A stretch of 64,000 bases of DNA from positions 25,305 to 89,304 of the forward strand of contig MLAK01000660.1 in NCBI GenBank assembly GCA_001839685.1. Direction: 5' to 3'. The position numbers were made by a program, and so were the translations under genes. The DNA comes from Tritrichomonas foetus (Eukaryota > Parabasalia > Tritrichomonadida > Tritrichomonadidae). Below the pieces are notes generated by a model that worked only from the letters and a program-made list of their open reading frames with translations, was not told the DNA's origin and searched no databases. Positions 9,644 through 19,718 of this stretch are shown here, one piece after another. Numbering within the stretch: position 1 is the stretch's first letter; each line of letters starts with the position of its first letter.

Positions 9644-12058
9644 TTAAGCCATTCCTGCAAACATCTTTAAAGTCAAGAGTGGGCCACTTAGATTGTCAGG
9701 TATCTTATCAAAGTCAATCTTATCTAATACTTCTTCAACAATCATCTTCAAACCCTTGTTTTGTGCAATAAGTAACAAAATTTTGATTAAGACTTCATAA
9801 CTTTTCAATTCAATATTTGTTAATCGATTAACAACATGAATTGCTATTTGTGGAATTTGACACATAGCAATTAATGCTTTCATGGCATTTTCATCTTTAT
9901 CTAAGCTTCCAATCAGAGAATCGGCAATATCAATGGGCAGTTCCAAACCACTCATTGCAGCTGCAATGATTGCAACATAGACACAGTTTCTAATTCCAAG
10001 ATTTTCATTTGAAATATGTAAGCGAATTGCTTCATCAGTGAATCTACGACCTTCACCAATTCCAACAAGGCATCGTAACGCAGCACAAACCAATTCTGGA
10101 TCATTTGAATAGATTTGTTGAACACAACGATCAGCAACTGCAGCTTTTAATGAAATATCGACGCCTTGTTTTGCAACAGCTTCAAATGCAAGTTTTATAT
10201 GTTTTTGTTGAACAGCATACACAGCTATTACATCAGCTGCTCCATTTTTACAAGATGCGATAACAATATCATCGTCGAATTCATCAGAACCACTTGGAAT
10301 CATTTCAGCAATATTCTGCATGATTTTTTCATCAATTGAATTTTTTGGAAATTTTCGTAAAGCTGAAGCAACTTGGTTCTTTAAAAAAGAGTTTAAAAAA
10401 TGTTCAATAACTCTCGAAATTAAAGAGAATTGACAATTTTCATTCTCTAAATATGATTCTAATTTGTCCCAACATTTTTGAATCATGCTTTTTGATTCTG
10501 GAAGTCCATTTTTCTCTACAGAAGTTACAATTTCTTCAATGTCAGAACCAGAAGAAAGACTATCTTCAAACGAATTAACTGGATTATCACCTAGTGTTGT
10601 TTGAACATAATTCATAAAGGTTTCTTTATTCGCTCCATTTAAAATAATTTCTCCTCTTTGAAAAAGGTTTACAATTTCATCAAAAGTTGGTCGAAGATCA
10701 GGATTCCGATCCCAGCACCTTTCAATTAAATTTCGAACGCCATCAGGTGTATTAAATGGAATAATTGGTCTTAAATCATCATTTTTCACATGCTGTTGAA
10801 TATAACGTGGATCAAGTCCAACATAAGGTGCGGACCCACTGGTTATTTCCCATAATAGGATTCCATAAGCATAAACATCAATCTTAAATGAGTATTTATT
10901 CTGAGTTTCATTAGTTATCATTAATTCTGGAGCCATCCAATGAGGTGTACCAATATTTACAGTATTGAGACAGTTTTCTTCATATGTTTTTGAATATCCA
11001 AAATCACAAATATGTGCTTTATTATCTTTATCGAGCAAGACATTCAAAGATTTTAGATCTCGATGAATTATATGCTTAGAATGAAGGTATTGCATACCTC
11101 GAGCAATATCAAAGGCTGCTATTGTTCTCATTGTTTGATCAAGCCTTTTCAAAAAGTTGATTTCTTGATACAAATTGTCATTTGGCATCCATTCTGTAAC
11201 AATACAATAGGGTGGAGTATCGGTTGCACCAATAAATCGTAAAAGTGAGGGATGATTAGCTTTATTTAATATCGATACTTCCCTTTGAAATGAAATTAAT
11301 TTTTGACCATCAAGTTTGTCATAATTTAATACTTTTATAGCAACTGGTGTATTGATTTTATTATATAATCCATAATAAACCGAAGCAGATGCTCCCGATC
11401 CAGCTAATCTAATTTTTTTAAGGTCTGAATAATTAATTCGCCAATTTTGATAATCAATTGGAATTGGTGAAAAAACTCTTACGCCTGGTAAGAAAAGTGA
11501 CGGATTTTTTGTTAGTTTAGAAATATCATCTAAAAATGTATCAATTTCATTCAGTCTTTCTTTCATTAATGAAACGATATAATCAGCAGCATTTTCTTTT
11601 GAAATATATTGACTGAAAGATGCATAAATCATTTTCAAATCAAGAATATGTAAATCCATCCAATCTTTTTCGTCATAAATGAAATATTTATATGCAATTG
11701 AATCCAACTTTTTTGTGTTTTTCCGTAAATTTTTGGCTATACTTGTAAGCTGGTCAGCGACAGAATTGATTGGCATCTCGAGCGTGACTTGTTCCCAGCA
11801 ATGAAATTGATGATGCGCCATAAGCGAAATTAATTCTTGTATTTGAAAACCGGTAAATCGATAGCTTTCTAGCTGATCATTTGTCATTTCTGTTGATTTG
11901 GCATTAATTTTTAAAGCGTCGATAAACTTTTGGAATTGAGTGGTGGAATGAACGAATTTTTTCTGATGAACTGCACATGAATTACAAAGGTTTTCCAAAT
12001 CATGAAGAGATTGTTCAAATTCTGGGACGCAGTCTCGAACACTGCGTGGCGTTATCAT
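9644..12058 (-). CDS. TKL-group protein kinase with helical-repeat tail
   Basis: Encodes 804 residues. Residues 1-205 form an alpha-helical, coiled N-terminal region of the kind placed before many trichomonad and amoebozoan tyrosine kinase-like (TKL) kinases. The kinase domain spans about 211-470: a glycine loop LAGSGASASVYYG, VAIK lysine, HRDLKSLN (HRD at 332-334), DFG at 352-354, GTPHWMAPE, and an RCWDRNPDLRPTF helix typical of TKL kinases. All catalytic residues are present, so it should be active on Ser/Thr. The loop is slightly unusual: the third glycine is replaced by Ala. Residues about 560-804 look like ARM/HEAT helical repeats, which would bind partners. The start ATG has no clear initiator within 20 bases. 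Substrates are unknown. Confidence 0.92.
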   Translation of the reverse strand: MITPRSVRDCVPEFEQSLHDLENLCNSCAVHQKKFVHSTTQFQKFIDALKINAKSTEMTNDQLESYRFTGFQIQELISLMAHHQFHCWEQVTLEMPINSVADQLTSIAKNLRKNTKKLDSIAYKYFIYDEKDWMDLHILDLKMIYASFSQYISKENAADYIVSLMKERLNEIDTFLDDISKLTKNPSLFLPGVRVFSPIPIDYQNWRINYSDLKKIRLAGSGASASVYYGLYNKINTPVAIKVLNYDKLDGQKLISFQREVSILNKANHPSLLRFIGATDTPPYCIVTEWMPNDNLYQEINFLKRLDQTMRTIAAFDIARGMQYLHSKHIIHRDLKSLNVLLDKDNKAHICDFGYSKTYEENCLNTVNIGTPHWMAPELMITNETQNKYSFKIDVYAYGILLWEITSGSAPYVGLDPRYIQQHVKNDDLRPIIPFNTPDGVRNLIERCWDRNPDLRPTFDEIVNLFQRGEIILNGANKETFMNYVQTTLGDNPVNSFEDSLSSGSDIEEIVTSVEKNGLPESKSMIQKCWDKLESYLENENCQFSLISRVIEHFLNSFLKNQVASALRKFPKNSIDEKIMQNIAEMIPSGSDEFDDDIVIASCKNGAADVIAVYAVQQKHIKLAFEAVAKQGVDISLKAAVADRCVQQIYSNDPELVCAALRCLVGIGEGRRFTDEAIRLHISNENLGIRNCVYVAIIAAAMSGLELPIDIADSLIGSLDKDENAMKALIAMCQIPQIAIHVVNRLTNIELKSYEVLIKILLLIAQNKGLKMIVEEVLDKIDFDKIPDNLSGPLLTLKMFAGMA

Positions 12059-13731
12059 CTGAAATTCAATGTTGACATGTTATGTAAAAACACATCCAAA
12101 AATGCATTCTTCACAATCGTTGTGTTGGAAAATGCATGAAGAGTTTTATAAGCTACTTCAATTCTAATGTGAATTTTATGTATCATACATGTTGTGAGAT
12201 TGGTTTTTACATCATAAATGACCATATTTTGTGAAACTTCCAATCAACCATTTCAATGAAATAAATCAACCTTTTCTCATTTTAAATTTCAAAATAATTG
12301 CCATGTAATGAAACAAAGAGTAATAAAAGAATCATCAATTTCAATTTTTCTAAATTATTGGAAATTCATAATTTTTAAAAAAATAATTTCATATTGTTGC
12401 ATAAAAATATTATGTAGTGTCAATAATTCCATCTAACTCATCTAAAATCCTCTAAGATGAAGTGGAATACGTAAATCAAACCATCGACCATTTAAACATT
12501 GAATAGAATCATCAAAAACAACGGAAACGTCAAAAAGAGTACCTGAAAGCTTTGAGTTTCTTATAAAAATGATGTATATTTAGTATTTATGAGGAGGACC
12601 ATTAATTAAAAAATATTAAAAAGAAATGTATGCTAAAATAATTTCGAGATGATGAGATTCCTGCTATACTAAAAAAAAGACAAACCATTGAAAAATTATT
12701 TTAGAATTGAGATGTTGGAATATAAACTATTCATAAATTCAATAGGAAAAGTTTCCTTAAACAACCAGACATACTCAGAATCTTTTTGTTTGTTTTCTTT
12801 GAGTTTTTGAGAAGTTAGCGGATGTTGAGAAATGTGATGATACCCATTCATATAGTAATAGGAAACTAATAATAATGAATGCCTTTGGTTAATACTTCCC
12901 TGATGTATTTTTTCTAGAATTTAATCTTTCTTTCTAATCTGAAATATCGGAATTGAGTGATTTGATTTTTTTTTTCTATCGTGCATGATCAAACATTTTT
13001 GCCTCGTAATCGTCTTTTTCATTTGTCTGATATCGTTTGCTTTGTTGGGTTAATTTAGTTACATTATTAAATCTATACGTTAAAAAGAATTCAGACTTTA
13101 TTTGGTCTGATGCTTATATCTCGAGAACGAATCGAACTCTCTTATGTTTTCTGTCTGTTAATCGATGATATACATGAAGCCAAGGCTATAGGGAAAGTTT
13201 AAAAAAAATCTGTAAGAGAGGCTTTGAAAAAAACAATTTTTAATTATGATTTTAAAAAACACGAATATCTTCATTTTTTCTATGTATATATTTTTTATAA
13301 CAAAGATTAATTGCAAATAATATTTGTGATGTAATTATCCTCGATATAATAACAAAAAAATAAATTCATAGTCAGATAACTCTATTTTTAATTTTTGCCA
13401 TTTTTTGTAATTTCTCTTTATCTTTCTCTAGCATAGTGAATCAGTGACTCCTGTTGCACATTTCTGCGCGCATACATGTGATGAATATACATTGAAAATA
13501 TAAAGGCTCAATTCCGAGATTTTTTTTCGTTTCAGTAACTCTCGTCAAAAAAAAATTGTGAGAAGATGGTTTTATTATGGGTCTGAAGGACCTTTCTATC
13601 GCCCTACAAAGACAAACATAACCACGAAAACTCCCAAATTAAAAAAAATTAATTACAATTTTGGAAATTTTGATCGAAAAGTGAATAATAAAAATCAGAA
13701 AGGAGAAAAATTGTGAGAAGATGATATTTTT
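12059..13731. other. Long intergenic spacer, no gene seen
   Basis: About 1.7 kb of AT-rich DNA with homopolymer A and T runs. It includes the promoter of the TKL kinase and the 3' flank of the tetraspanin-like gene. A 62-codon open frame that ends on the kinase ATG starts with TTG and looks like chance. No tRNA or repeat could be supported. Confidence 0.55.
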
Positions 13732-14379
13732 TTACCAACCATAAGTGAGTGGAGTTGAAACTTGTTCTTTAACTGGATGTGTTCCTGTTGATTCTTCATC
13801 CTTCTTGCAAGCGAGTCTGCAAGCGAGAACGACACCAATAAAGAGGATAACGAACAAAATAATGAGGGCAATACCCAACCAAAGGCCATAATCCTTAACA
13901 TATGATTCGAACATTTCAAAGCAGTCAGTTTGATTAGTATCTGTATCGTTAAGGAGAAGTGATGTTCCGTTTTCACTCTCTGGAAATTGACAGTTGAATG
14001 TTTCTTCTAACGTTGCAATATCTTCTTTTGAGAATTTTCCACTATCGTAGGCTTCTCTGAAGTATCCAGGAAGCTTGTTCTTGAATATCAGGAGCGAAAT
14101 TCCGAGGGCAGCGAGAACTAAAGCATAAATTAGGTAAATGAAAGTCAAAATTCCTTTTGTACATTTATTGCCACAACAGGAAGAGTAAATGCCGAAGATG
14201 AAAACGAGAGCTGTGACACAAAGCGCTATAATGATGACAATGAAAATTGTATCGTTTACAGTTCGGATTTTAGAGTAGACAATGGTGGCGAAAATAAAGA
14301 TACCAAGTGTTAGACCAATTGTGAAAATGGTCAAAATTGTAAAACATGTACCAGTGCAACACTTTTTGCAGGAAGCCAT
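13732..14379 (-). CDS. Tetraspanin-like four-pass membrane protein
   Basis: Encodes 215 residues with four hydrophobic segments at about 13-35, 43-66, 75-98 and 166-191. The small first loop and larger loop between segments 3 and 4 match tetraspanin topology. The large loop carries three N-glycosylation sequons (NGT, NDT, NQT) and two cysteines. N-terminal cysteines (CKKCC) and the CRLAC after segment 4 are likely palmitoylation sites. The tail ends in a tyrosine motif, TPLTYGW. Oddly, the CCG triplet sits between segments 2 and 3 rather than in the large loop, so this is tetraspanin-like rather than a canonical member. Trichomonads have such proteins on the cell surface and in vesicles, where they are linked to adhesion. 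A ctcaaaaagt motif lies 11-25 bases before the ATG. Confidence 0.8.
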   Translation of the reverse strand: MASCKKCCTGTCFTILTIFTIGLTLGIFIFATIVYSKIRTVNDTIFIVIIIALCVTALVFIFGIYSSCCGNKCTKGILTFIYLIYALVLAALGISLLIFKNKLPGYFREAYDSGKFSKEDIATLEETFNCQFPESENGTSLLLNDTDTNQTDCFEMFESYVKDYGLWLGIALIILFVILFIGVVLACRLACKKDEESTGTHPVKEQVSTPLTYGW

Positions 14380-14978
14380 GAATTCTTTCAGTACTTTTTG
14401 AGAACCTATTTAATGAAATTACAATACCATCGATGAAAGATATACTTCCTCAATTTTACTGGCTTTCTTTGTAAATAAGTCAATTTTGAATTCCGATTCA
14501 TTCAATTTCATTCAAATAATTTGAGAAAATCTCAGAAAAAATAAATATGCTTGACATTGCTTTCTGAGAAATATTAATTTTTGTAAAGACTTCATCTGAA
14601 TATCACAGAAAAACTCAGGGCAAAACTCTTCGACGCCGATTATCTAATTGATAGCTAGGCTTATCATCCTAACAGTGAAAAACTGTCTGAAAGAGGGATA
14701 TATCAATAAATATTACGGCAAAAACTTATGCGAACACACCTCTGAAACCTGAATTTCTTTATGGTAGTATTTCAAGCATCAACAGATAGTTTTCATTTCT
14801 TTGGGTTTTTTTTTCACGTTTTTTCTTTTCAGTTAACACAGAAATTTACAAGCAACCAAAGGAGTTTTTTCGATCATTGAAACATTTTATCTCTGAAAAA
14901 TTGATTACCCTATCAGCTATATTGAAAAATTTCTGTTATCAAGAGTGTCAATATTTCACCTTCTATTTCGTAATCAGC
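14380..14978. other. Intergenic, no gene seen
   Basis: About 600 bases of AT-rich sequence between the tetraspanin-like gene and the 65-bp repeat array. No coding or RNA feature is seen. Confidence 0.55.
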
Positions 14979-15544
14979 GGCGGTTGGCTTATGTGAATAC
15001 TTGATTTTACCGCTTTTTATTTGACCTTTTCATCATCAATTAATAGCGGTTGCTTATGCGAATTGATTCGCATACCGCTTTTTATTTAACCTTTTCATCA
15101 TCAATTAATAGCGGTTGCTTATGCGAATTGATTCGCATACCGCTTTTTATTTAACCTTTTCATCATCAATTAATAGCGGTTGCTTATGCGAATTGATTCG
15201 CATACCGCTTTTTATTTAACCTTTTCATCATCAATTAATAGCGGTTGCTTATGCGAATTGATTCGCATACCGCTTTTTATTTAACCTTTTCATCATCAAT
15301 TAATAGCGGTTGCTTATGCGAATTGATTCGCATACCGCTTTTTATTTAACCTTTTCATCATCAATTAATAGCGGTTGCTTATGCGAATTGATTCGCATAC
15401 CGCTTTTTATTTAACCTTTTCATCATCAATTAATAGCGGTTGCTTATGCGAATTGATTCGCATACCGCTTTTTATTTAACCTTTTCATCATCAATTAATA
15501 GCGGTTGCTTATGCGAATTGATTCGCATACCGCTTTTTATTTAA
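14979..15544. repeat. 65-bp tandem array, each unit with a palindrome
   Basis: A diverged first copy at about 14979-15045 is followed by eight near-identical units starting at 15046, 15111, 15176, 15241, 15306, 15371, 15436 and 15501, spaced exactly 65 bases apart. The last copy is cut at an N (15545). Each unit contains an inverted repeat in which tatgcgaat and attcgcata face each other over 2 bases, bounded by outer gcgg and ccgc. The remaining part is ttttatttaaccttttcatc plus catcaattaa. The copies show almost no divergence, which points to recent expansion or to array homogenisation. The true copy number is probably larger, because the array ends at an assembly join. Confidence 0.95.
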
Positions 15545-15583
15545 NCTGTCTCTTATACACATCTAGATGTGTATAAGAGACAG
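15545..15583. other. Nextera mate-pair junction adapter (assembly artefact)
   Basis: After one N at 15545, 15546-15564 reads ctgtctcttatacacatct and 15565-15583 reads its reverse complement. These are two back-to-back 19-bp Tn5 mosaic ends, exactly the junction adapter of Nextera mate-pair libraries. It is not genomic sequence. The DNA on the two sides may not be adjacent in the organism. Confidence 0.97.
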
Positions 15584-15665
15584 ACTCAACATTCAGTCGT
15601 GACTCAACATTCAGTCGTGACTCAACATTCAGTCGTGACTCAACATTCAGTCGTGACTCAACATT
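15584..15665. repeat. 18-bp tandem repeat
   Basis: Four exact copies of actcaacattcagtcgtg (15584-15601, 15602-15619, 15620-15637, 15638-15655) plus a partial fifth copy. It starts directly at the adapter join, so its left end is unknown. Confidence 0.93.
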
Positions 15666-16463
15666 GGAAATGAACATTATGTTTGTACTATATCATAATT
15701 AAAGTCGATGATTATTCGATTATGAAAGTCCCAACAGTCTTAATTCATTTGAAAAATATATGTTACCTCCGTTCATTAATGTTGATAATTAAGGAATTAA
15801 CCATGATTTCATCGAAAATCAAATAAAATTACTTATTTTGAAATATCTTATCATATGTTTTTGTTTATGTTTCTTTTTATTTTATCTTAGTAAGGTACAA
15901 GCATACAGTTTTTCTAATAAACGACAGAATGTTTCATCACAACCGAATGTTAATTCATTTCTTAATGTGAAAGTTATACTACAAATATATGTACGGGGGG
16001 TTTGGGGGGCTCCGCCCCCCAAAATTTATGAACTTTTCCTTATGGTAGTAATTTGCAGACATTACGGTAAGTTATGGCTGTAATAAATATCTTTAATCAA
16101 TAATATCCCAAATTTCCTCGACAATAAAAATTCTCGTGCTAAAAAAATAAGGTCAAATAAAGGTCAATGTTAATATTTGCTGGTTATTTGTCACTTCAAC
16201 TTGGAGGAGGCGCGACTTCAGCTGCTTCGCACCCCGCCATGTTCACGCGACGCACATTCTCCAAAGGCCGGATGAGTCGAAGGAAATAACACTTCATATT
16301 TAGGGGAAAAACTCAACCAATTAATATCTTTATCAGCATAAAAGAAAGGAGTAAAAGTAATACTAAGAAAAGATAAAGTGAACGAGAGATATCATGTTTA
16401 GAAAGATTTTTTTTTTCTTTTTTTTGGATTTTTTAAAACCCGCATAAATGAGTTGTGATTGAA
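15666..16463. other. Intergenic with GC-rich palindrome and GC island
   Basis: Mostly AT-rich, but it has two foreign-looking GC-rich patches. At 16001-16023 tttggggggc and gccccccaaa form a perfect 10-bp stem with a 3-base loop, preceded by another G run at 15995-16000. At 16201-16282 lies a GC-rich patch that begins ttggag and carries ctccaa at 16259-16264. An 81-codon open frame crosses the palindrome but looks like chance. These patches may be parts of a dispersed repeat. Confidence 0.6.
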
Positions 16464-17552
16464 TCAAAGGAAAGTCTCAAAGTCAATATCAATATCATTA
16501 AAAGAATCATTCTCAAATTCATCGAATACTTGTGGTTCTTCAGAGATTTCAAAGGCTGTTTGTTCAGTGAAATCGTTGGAATTATTAAAATTGAACGATA
16601 AAGCAGATGGCTCAAAAATTGGGACAGATACTTTAATGGTACTCTGTTGAGCAAAAGATGCATTTTGTGGCGAAGGTGGTTTAAATTGCTGATTGAAGTT
16701 ATTATTCACTTTTTGAAAATTCTCAAAAAAGTTGTTGGCTGATTGAAGAGTATTTTGATTTGATTTATTGTCATTCATTTTTGTATTCGATGATGAGTTG
16801 AACATTGAGAAATTTGATGAAAAATTTGTTGACATATTTGTTGACATATCCGATTGTAAATTTGTTGACAAACGTGTTGACAAATTTTCTGATGGCTGAA
16901 TAGAATTGATTGGCTGAACTTGGACTGGCCTCACTTGTGATGGCTGTATTCGTTGTGTTGCTTGGAACGAGGTGATTGTATTTGCTGCTTGAATGGCCGG
17001 TAAAGTAGTGATCATTGATGACATAGAAAAATTGTTCGGGAAAACTGGTATTGATCGATCATTATGTTGATAAGAGGACTGAGAAGGGCATTGTGTTGTT
17101 TGTTGTGGTGGAAGAATAGGTTGTGTTGTTGAAATTGTTCGAGCTATTAACTTATTTTTTGTAACGAAGATTAAGTGATTATTCCAGCGGTTTTTTATAT
17201 TGTTGTTCGTTCTGCGGCCATTAAAGTGAGTTGCGATTGTAGCCCAGTTTGGGCCATACCGACGATATAAAGAAATAATTAATTCGTCTTCCCAGCGGGC
17301 CCAGGGATGGCGTGATAAATTCGGGGATAGGTAATGTTGGTACCTTTCGCGGCATTGTCGGCCAGTTTTCCCGGGAATAGATCGCGCGATTTCGTTCCAT
17401 TGAGGAAATTTGGCATCTCCAACAAGTCTGGCAATGAGTTCATCTTCTTCTGGTGTGAATTTCTGGCGCGTTGATTTTTGTTTCTTAAATAGATCGCATG
17501 GAAGATCACATTCTATTTCAGATGTGACATCTTGGTTAAAATTTCGAGGCAT
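16464..17552 (-). CDS. R2R3 Myb-like DNA-binding protein
   Basis: Encodes 362 residues. Two Myb repeats lie near the N-terminus: about 30-78 (FTPEEDELIARLV, W in FPQWNEIARSI, RQCRERYQHYL) and about 82-128 (WARWEDELIISLY, GPNWATIATHF, NNIKNRWNNHL). The rest is N, S, T and Q-rich and probably an activation or disordered region. Short R2R3 Myb proteins are the main known transcription factors of trichomonads, binding ACGATA-like sites. I chose the ATG at 17552 rather than the longer open frame (to 17585, which starts with TTG). It is supported by an initiator-like TCATT 8 bases before the ATG. A 27-bp element upstream (17852-17878) also occurs upstream of the BTB-like gene. Confidence 0.92.
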   Translation of the reverse strand: MPRNFNQDVTSEIECDLPCDLFKKQKSTRQKFTPEEDELIARLVGDAKFPQWNEIARSIPGKTGRQCRERYQHYLSPNLSRHPWARWEDELIISLYRRYGPNWATIATHFNGRRTNNNIKNRWNNHLIFVTKNKLIARTISTTQPILPPQQTTQCPSQSSYQHNDRSIPVFPNNFSMSSMITTLPAIQAANTITSFQATQRIQPSQVRPVQVQPINSIQPSENLSTRLSTNLQSDMSTNMSTNFSSNFSMFNSSSNTKMNDNKSNQNTLQSANNFFENFQKVNNNFNQQFKPPSPQNASFAQQSTIKVSVPIFEPSALSFNFNNSNDFTEQTAFEISEEPQVFDEFENDSFNDIDIDFETFL

Positions 17553-17559
17553 TTGGTAA

Positions 17560-17564
17560 AATGA
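17560..17564 (-). promoter_or_regulatory. Initiator-like TCATT of the Myb gene
   Basis: On the minus strand TCATT lies 8 bases before the ATG at 17552. It fits the trichomonad initiator TCA(+1)Y(T/A) and argues for this start over the upstream TTG. Confidence 0.55.
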
Positions 17565-17851
17565 AGACTTGGTAAACTTATTCAATTTTCAAAATTTTCA
17601 TATAAACTTCAGAAAAAATCTTCATAAAAAAATAAACTTCTCAAAAGCGGAGACAAATTTAGGGAAATTTTCGTATTTTATTTGAAATATTTATTGAATT
17701 TTTCATAACAATAAATATTTCAAAGCATAAATTAAATGCTATTGAGTTACTTTCGAATATTCTCAAAAAATAAAAAGAAGATGACTTTTTAAATATCAAA
17801 TAACTTTTGCAAAAGATTTGATTATCGGTAAATTTCTCCAGAAATAATGAC

Positions 17852-17878
17852 TTAAGGATAAACTCCGGTGAAGTGATG
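17852..17878 (-). repeat. 27-bp element, copy 1
   Basis: On the minus strand it begins catcacttcaccggag. An exact 27-base copy lies at 21563-21589 on the plus strand. Copy 1 is 300 bases upstream of the Myb ATG, and copy 2 is about 184 bases upstream of the BTB-like ATG; both have the same orientation relative to their gene. It is either a shared regulatory element or the remnant of a dispersed repeat. Confidence 0.85.
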
Positions 17879-18882
17879 GCAAATCGACGATAAGAAACTT
17901 TTTGATGAAAAAAGTCCTTTTTATAAACGTGCTTTTTTTAACAATTTTGAATTCATGATCTATCCACACTCAGTATTCGGAAATTCGGTTTATCTCATTT
18001 AATCAAAACAATAATCATCCACAAAGCAGCTATAAAGTCGTCCTCTAACAAGGGGGTTCAAATTAAAGATCCTAGGATGCAAAAGTTATCCAAAATTATT
18101 ATTTTCTCCTTCGCCGTGATCTCTTCCTAAAGTTATGAGCAAAATCTATATCTTCGAAATTTTGTAATAGATTTTCATAGCAATACACTAATCATCTTTT
18201 TTGTCAATTATAAAAATAATTCATTTTTTAATTAATATTCATTTCATCAATGAAGATGAATCTAATGCATTTCTGAAGACAGATTCTTACTACCAGAGAT
18301 AAATTACAAAAGAAGTTCGGAATGTTAACAATATATTTTTCCTTAATATTTTCATCACAGTGATTCTGGAAAGTAACTGGTTATAACTTATAAATTCTTT
18401 ATTGAATGCTACTATACATATTATTGTACACATCTATAAAATATGATAATTAAATATCATTTAATTTCAATACTTTGACCGAATCTCTAGAATTCAAACT
18501 CATGTAACAAAGCATAATATAACATCCAAATAGTGAATTTAAGAAAGCAATAATAATCATTTGAAATAGCTTTGGGGGAAAAAAAAAACAGGACGATACT
18601 CCGAATTCAAAGGAATAGCAAAAGCACATCAGCACATTGAAACATAGTGATATATGAATATCTTTTTGAGTATCATCTTTCTTTTTTTATTCTCCTCTTT
18701 TAATTCAATAGTCTTTTTGTCAATGTAAAGATTTTACTTGGTTCTTTAAGAATAAGATTTAGTGATAATTCGCTTCATTTACCCAATTATATTTCAATAA
18801 GAGCTGATATTTCACCCATTTATTATAATTATCTAAAACTGCCTATAAGTAGAGAAGTACTTGAAGCCAATTCTTCTTGAAT
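17879..18882. other. Intergenic, no gene seen
   Basis: About 1 kb of AT-rich sequence. A gacgataagaaa string at 17886-17897 resembles one upstream of the NOT1 gene (30556-30567). Otherwise I see nothing. Confidence 0.5.
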
Positions 18883-19355
18883 TTAGATATTAATTGTCGA
18901 ATTAGATGTATGAAATGTTGCCTTTACAAATTCTTCTCCATTTCTAAGAAAGTTAAGAGTTGTTTCTACTATTCCATCATTTTTAACATATGATGAATCA
19001 AATAACCTTTTTCGAATTCTATTTTGTGCATCGGAAAATTCAATAAAAGATTTTTCAATAAGAGGAGATGCTTCACTACATACCAGTTTTTGGACATTAG
19101 ATAGAGAGAAGTAATAATATTCTCTTTAGAAGTTACGAAACGGAATTTCTACCTAGATACTGACAAAAACACAGTTAGTTTGCTGGAAATTTTGGCAATT
19201 TGGTGTAAAAATGATGATTCTGGTTCTTTAAAACTATTGTTAAATCAAATGAATGATTCTTCAACAACTTTCAAACTCGTCAAACATTTTTCACATACTT
19301 TTGGAAGTGAATTTAACTTCAATATTTGATTACTAATATCATTTATTTCTGACAT
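18883..19355 (-). pseudogene. Decayed protein-coding remnant
   Basis: On the minus strand an ATG at 19355 opens a readable frame (beginning MSEINDISNQILKLNSLP) that meets a TGA at 19247 after 36 codons, continues sensibly to a TAG at 19151, and then must shift frame. The last part gives about 80 codons with normal coding character (including IEKSFIEFSDAQNRIRKRL) up to a stop at 18885-18883. Two in-frame stops and one frameshift mark it as broken. I do not recognise the family; the helical, polar make-up suits a trichomonad gene family fragment. Its close position to the N gap means assembly error is a lesser alternative. Confidence 0.5.
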
Positions 19356-19424
19356 GGTTTGGGGTATTGAAGGTAATGATTAACCAAAAAATGAACCCAA
19401 AGTTTTTCAAAAGTGACATCTGAC

Positions 19425-19440
19425 TTTTGGTTAACCAAAA
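19425..19440. repeat. TTTTGGTTAACCAAAA palindrome
   Basis: A perfect 16-bp palindrome centred on GTTAAC, left of the N gap. A cluster of related palindromes lies on the other side at 20963-21142. Confidence 0.7.
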
Positions 19441-19718
19441 ACGTCAGAAATAATTATATATTCAATATTGTCTCATATATTATTAATTTTAGGTTGGAAA
19501 GGTAATAAAACATTTATAAAGAATGAAGTAATATCTTTATTAATATTTTCATGAGTGAATAGACAACAATTAGGATTTATTTACAATCATCATCAGAATT
19601 TAGATTTTGATGAATTCGATTTATAATTTTCAGAAATGTTAAAATTTTAAAACAAAAAGAATAGAAATTCATCCTTATATAGTTGTTCAAGTTACAGAAG
19701 GTGGAGATACTAATGTTG

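Noticed and set aside
12055..12243. 62-codon open frame ending on the TKL kinase start
   Set aside because: It begins with TTG, has no recognisable content, and its overlap with the ATG is likely chance.
13081..13160. tRNA-like T-arm (agttcgattcg on the minus strand)
   Set aside because: The T-stem has a mismatch and no acceptor or anticodon arm pairs with it.
15838..16083. 81-codon plus-strand open frame starting with a signal-like sequence
   Set aside because: It starts with TTG and runs through the GC palindrome; the C-terminal half is translated hairpin. No family is recognised.
18048..18072. ggggttcaaatt string resembling a tRNA B box
   Set aside because: It lacks the closing CC and any matching arms.
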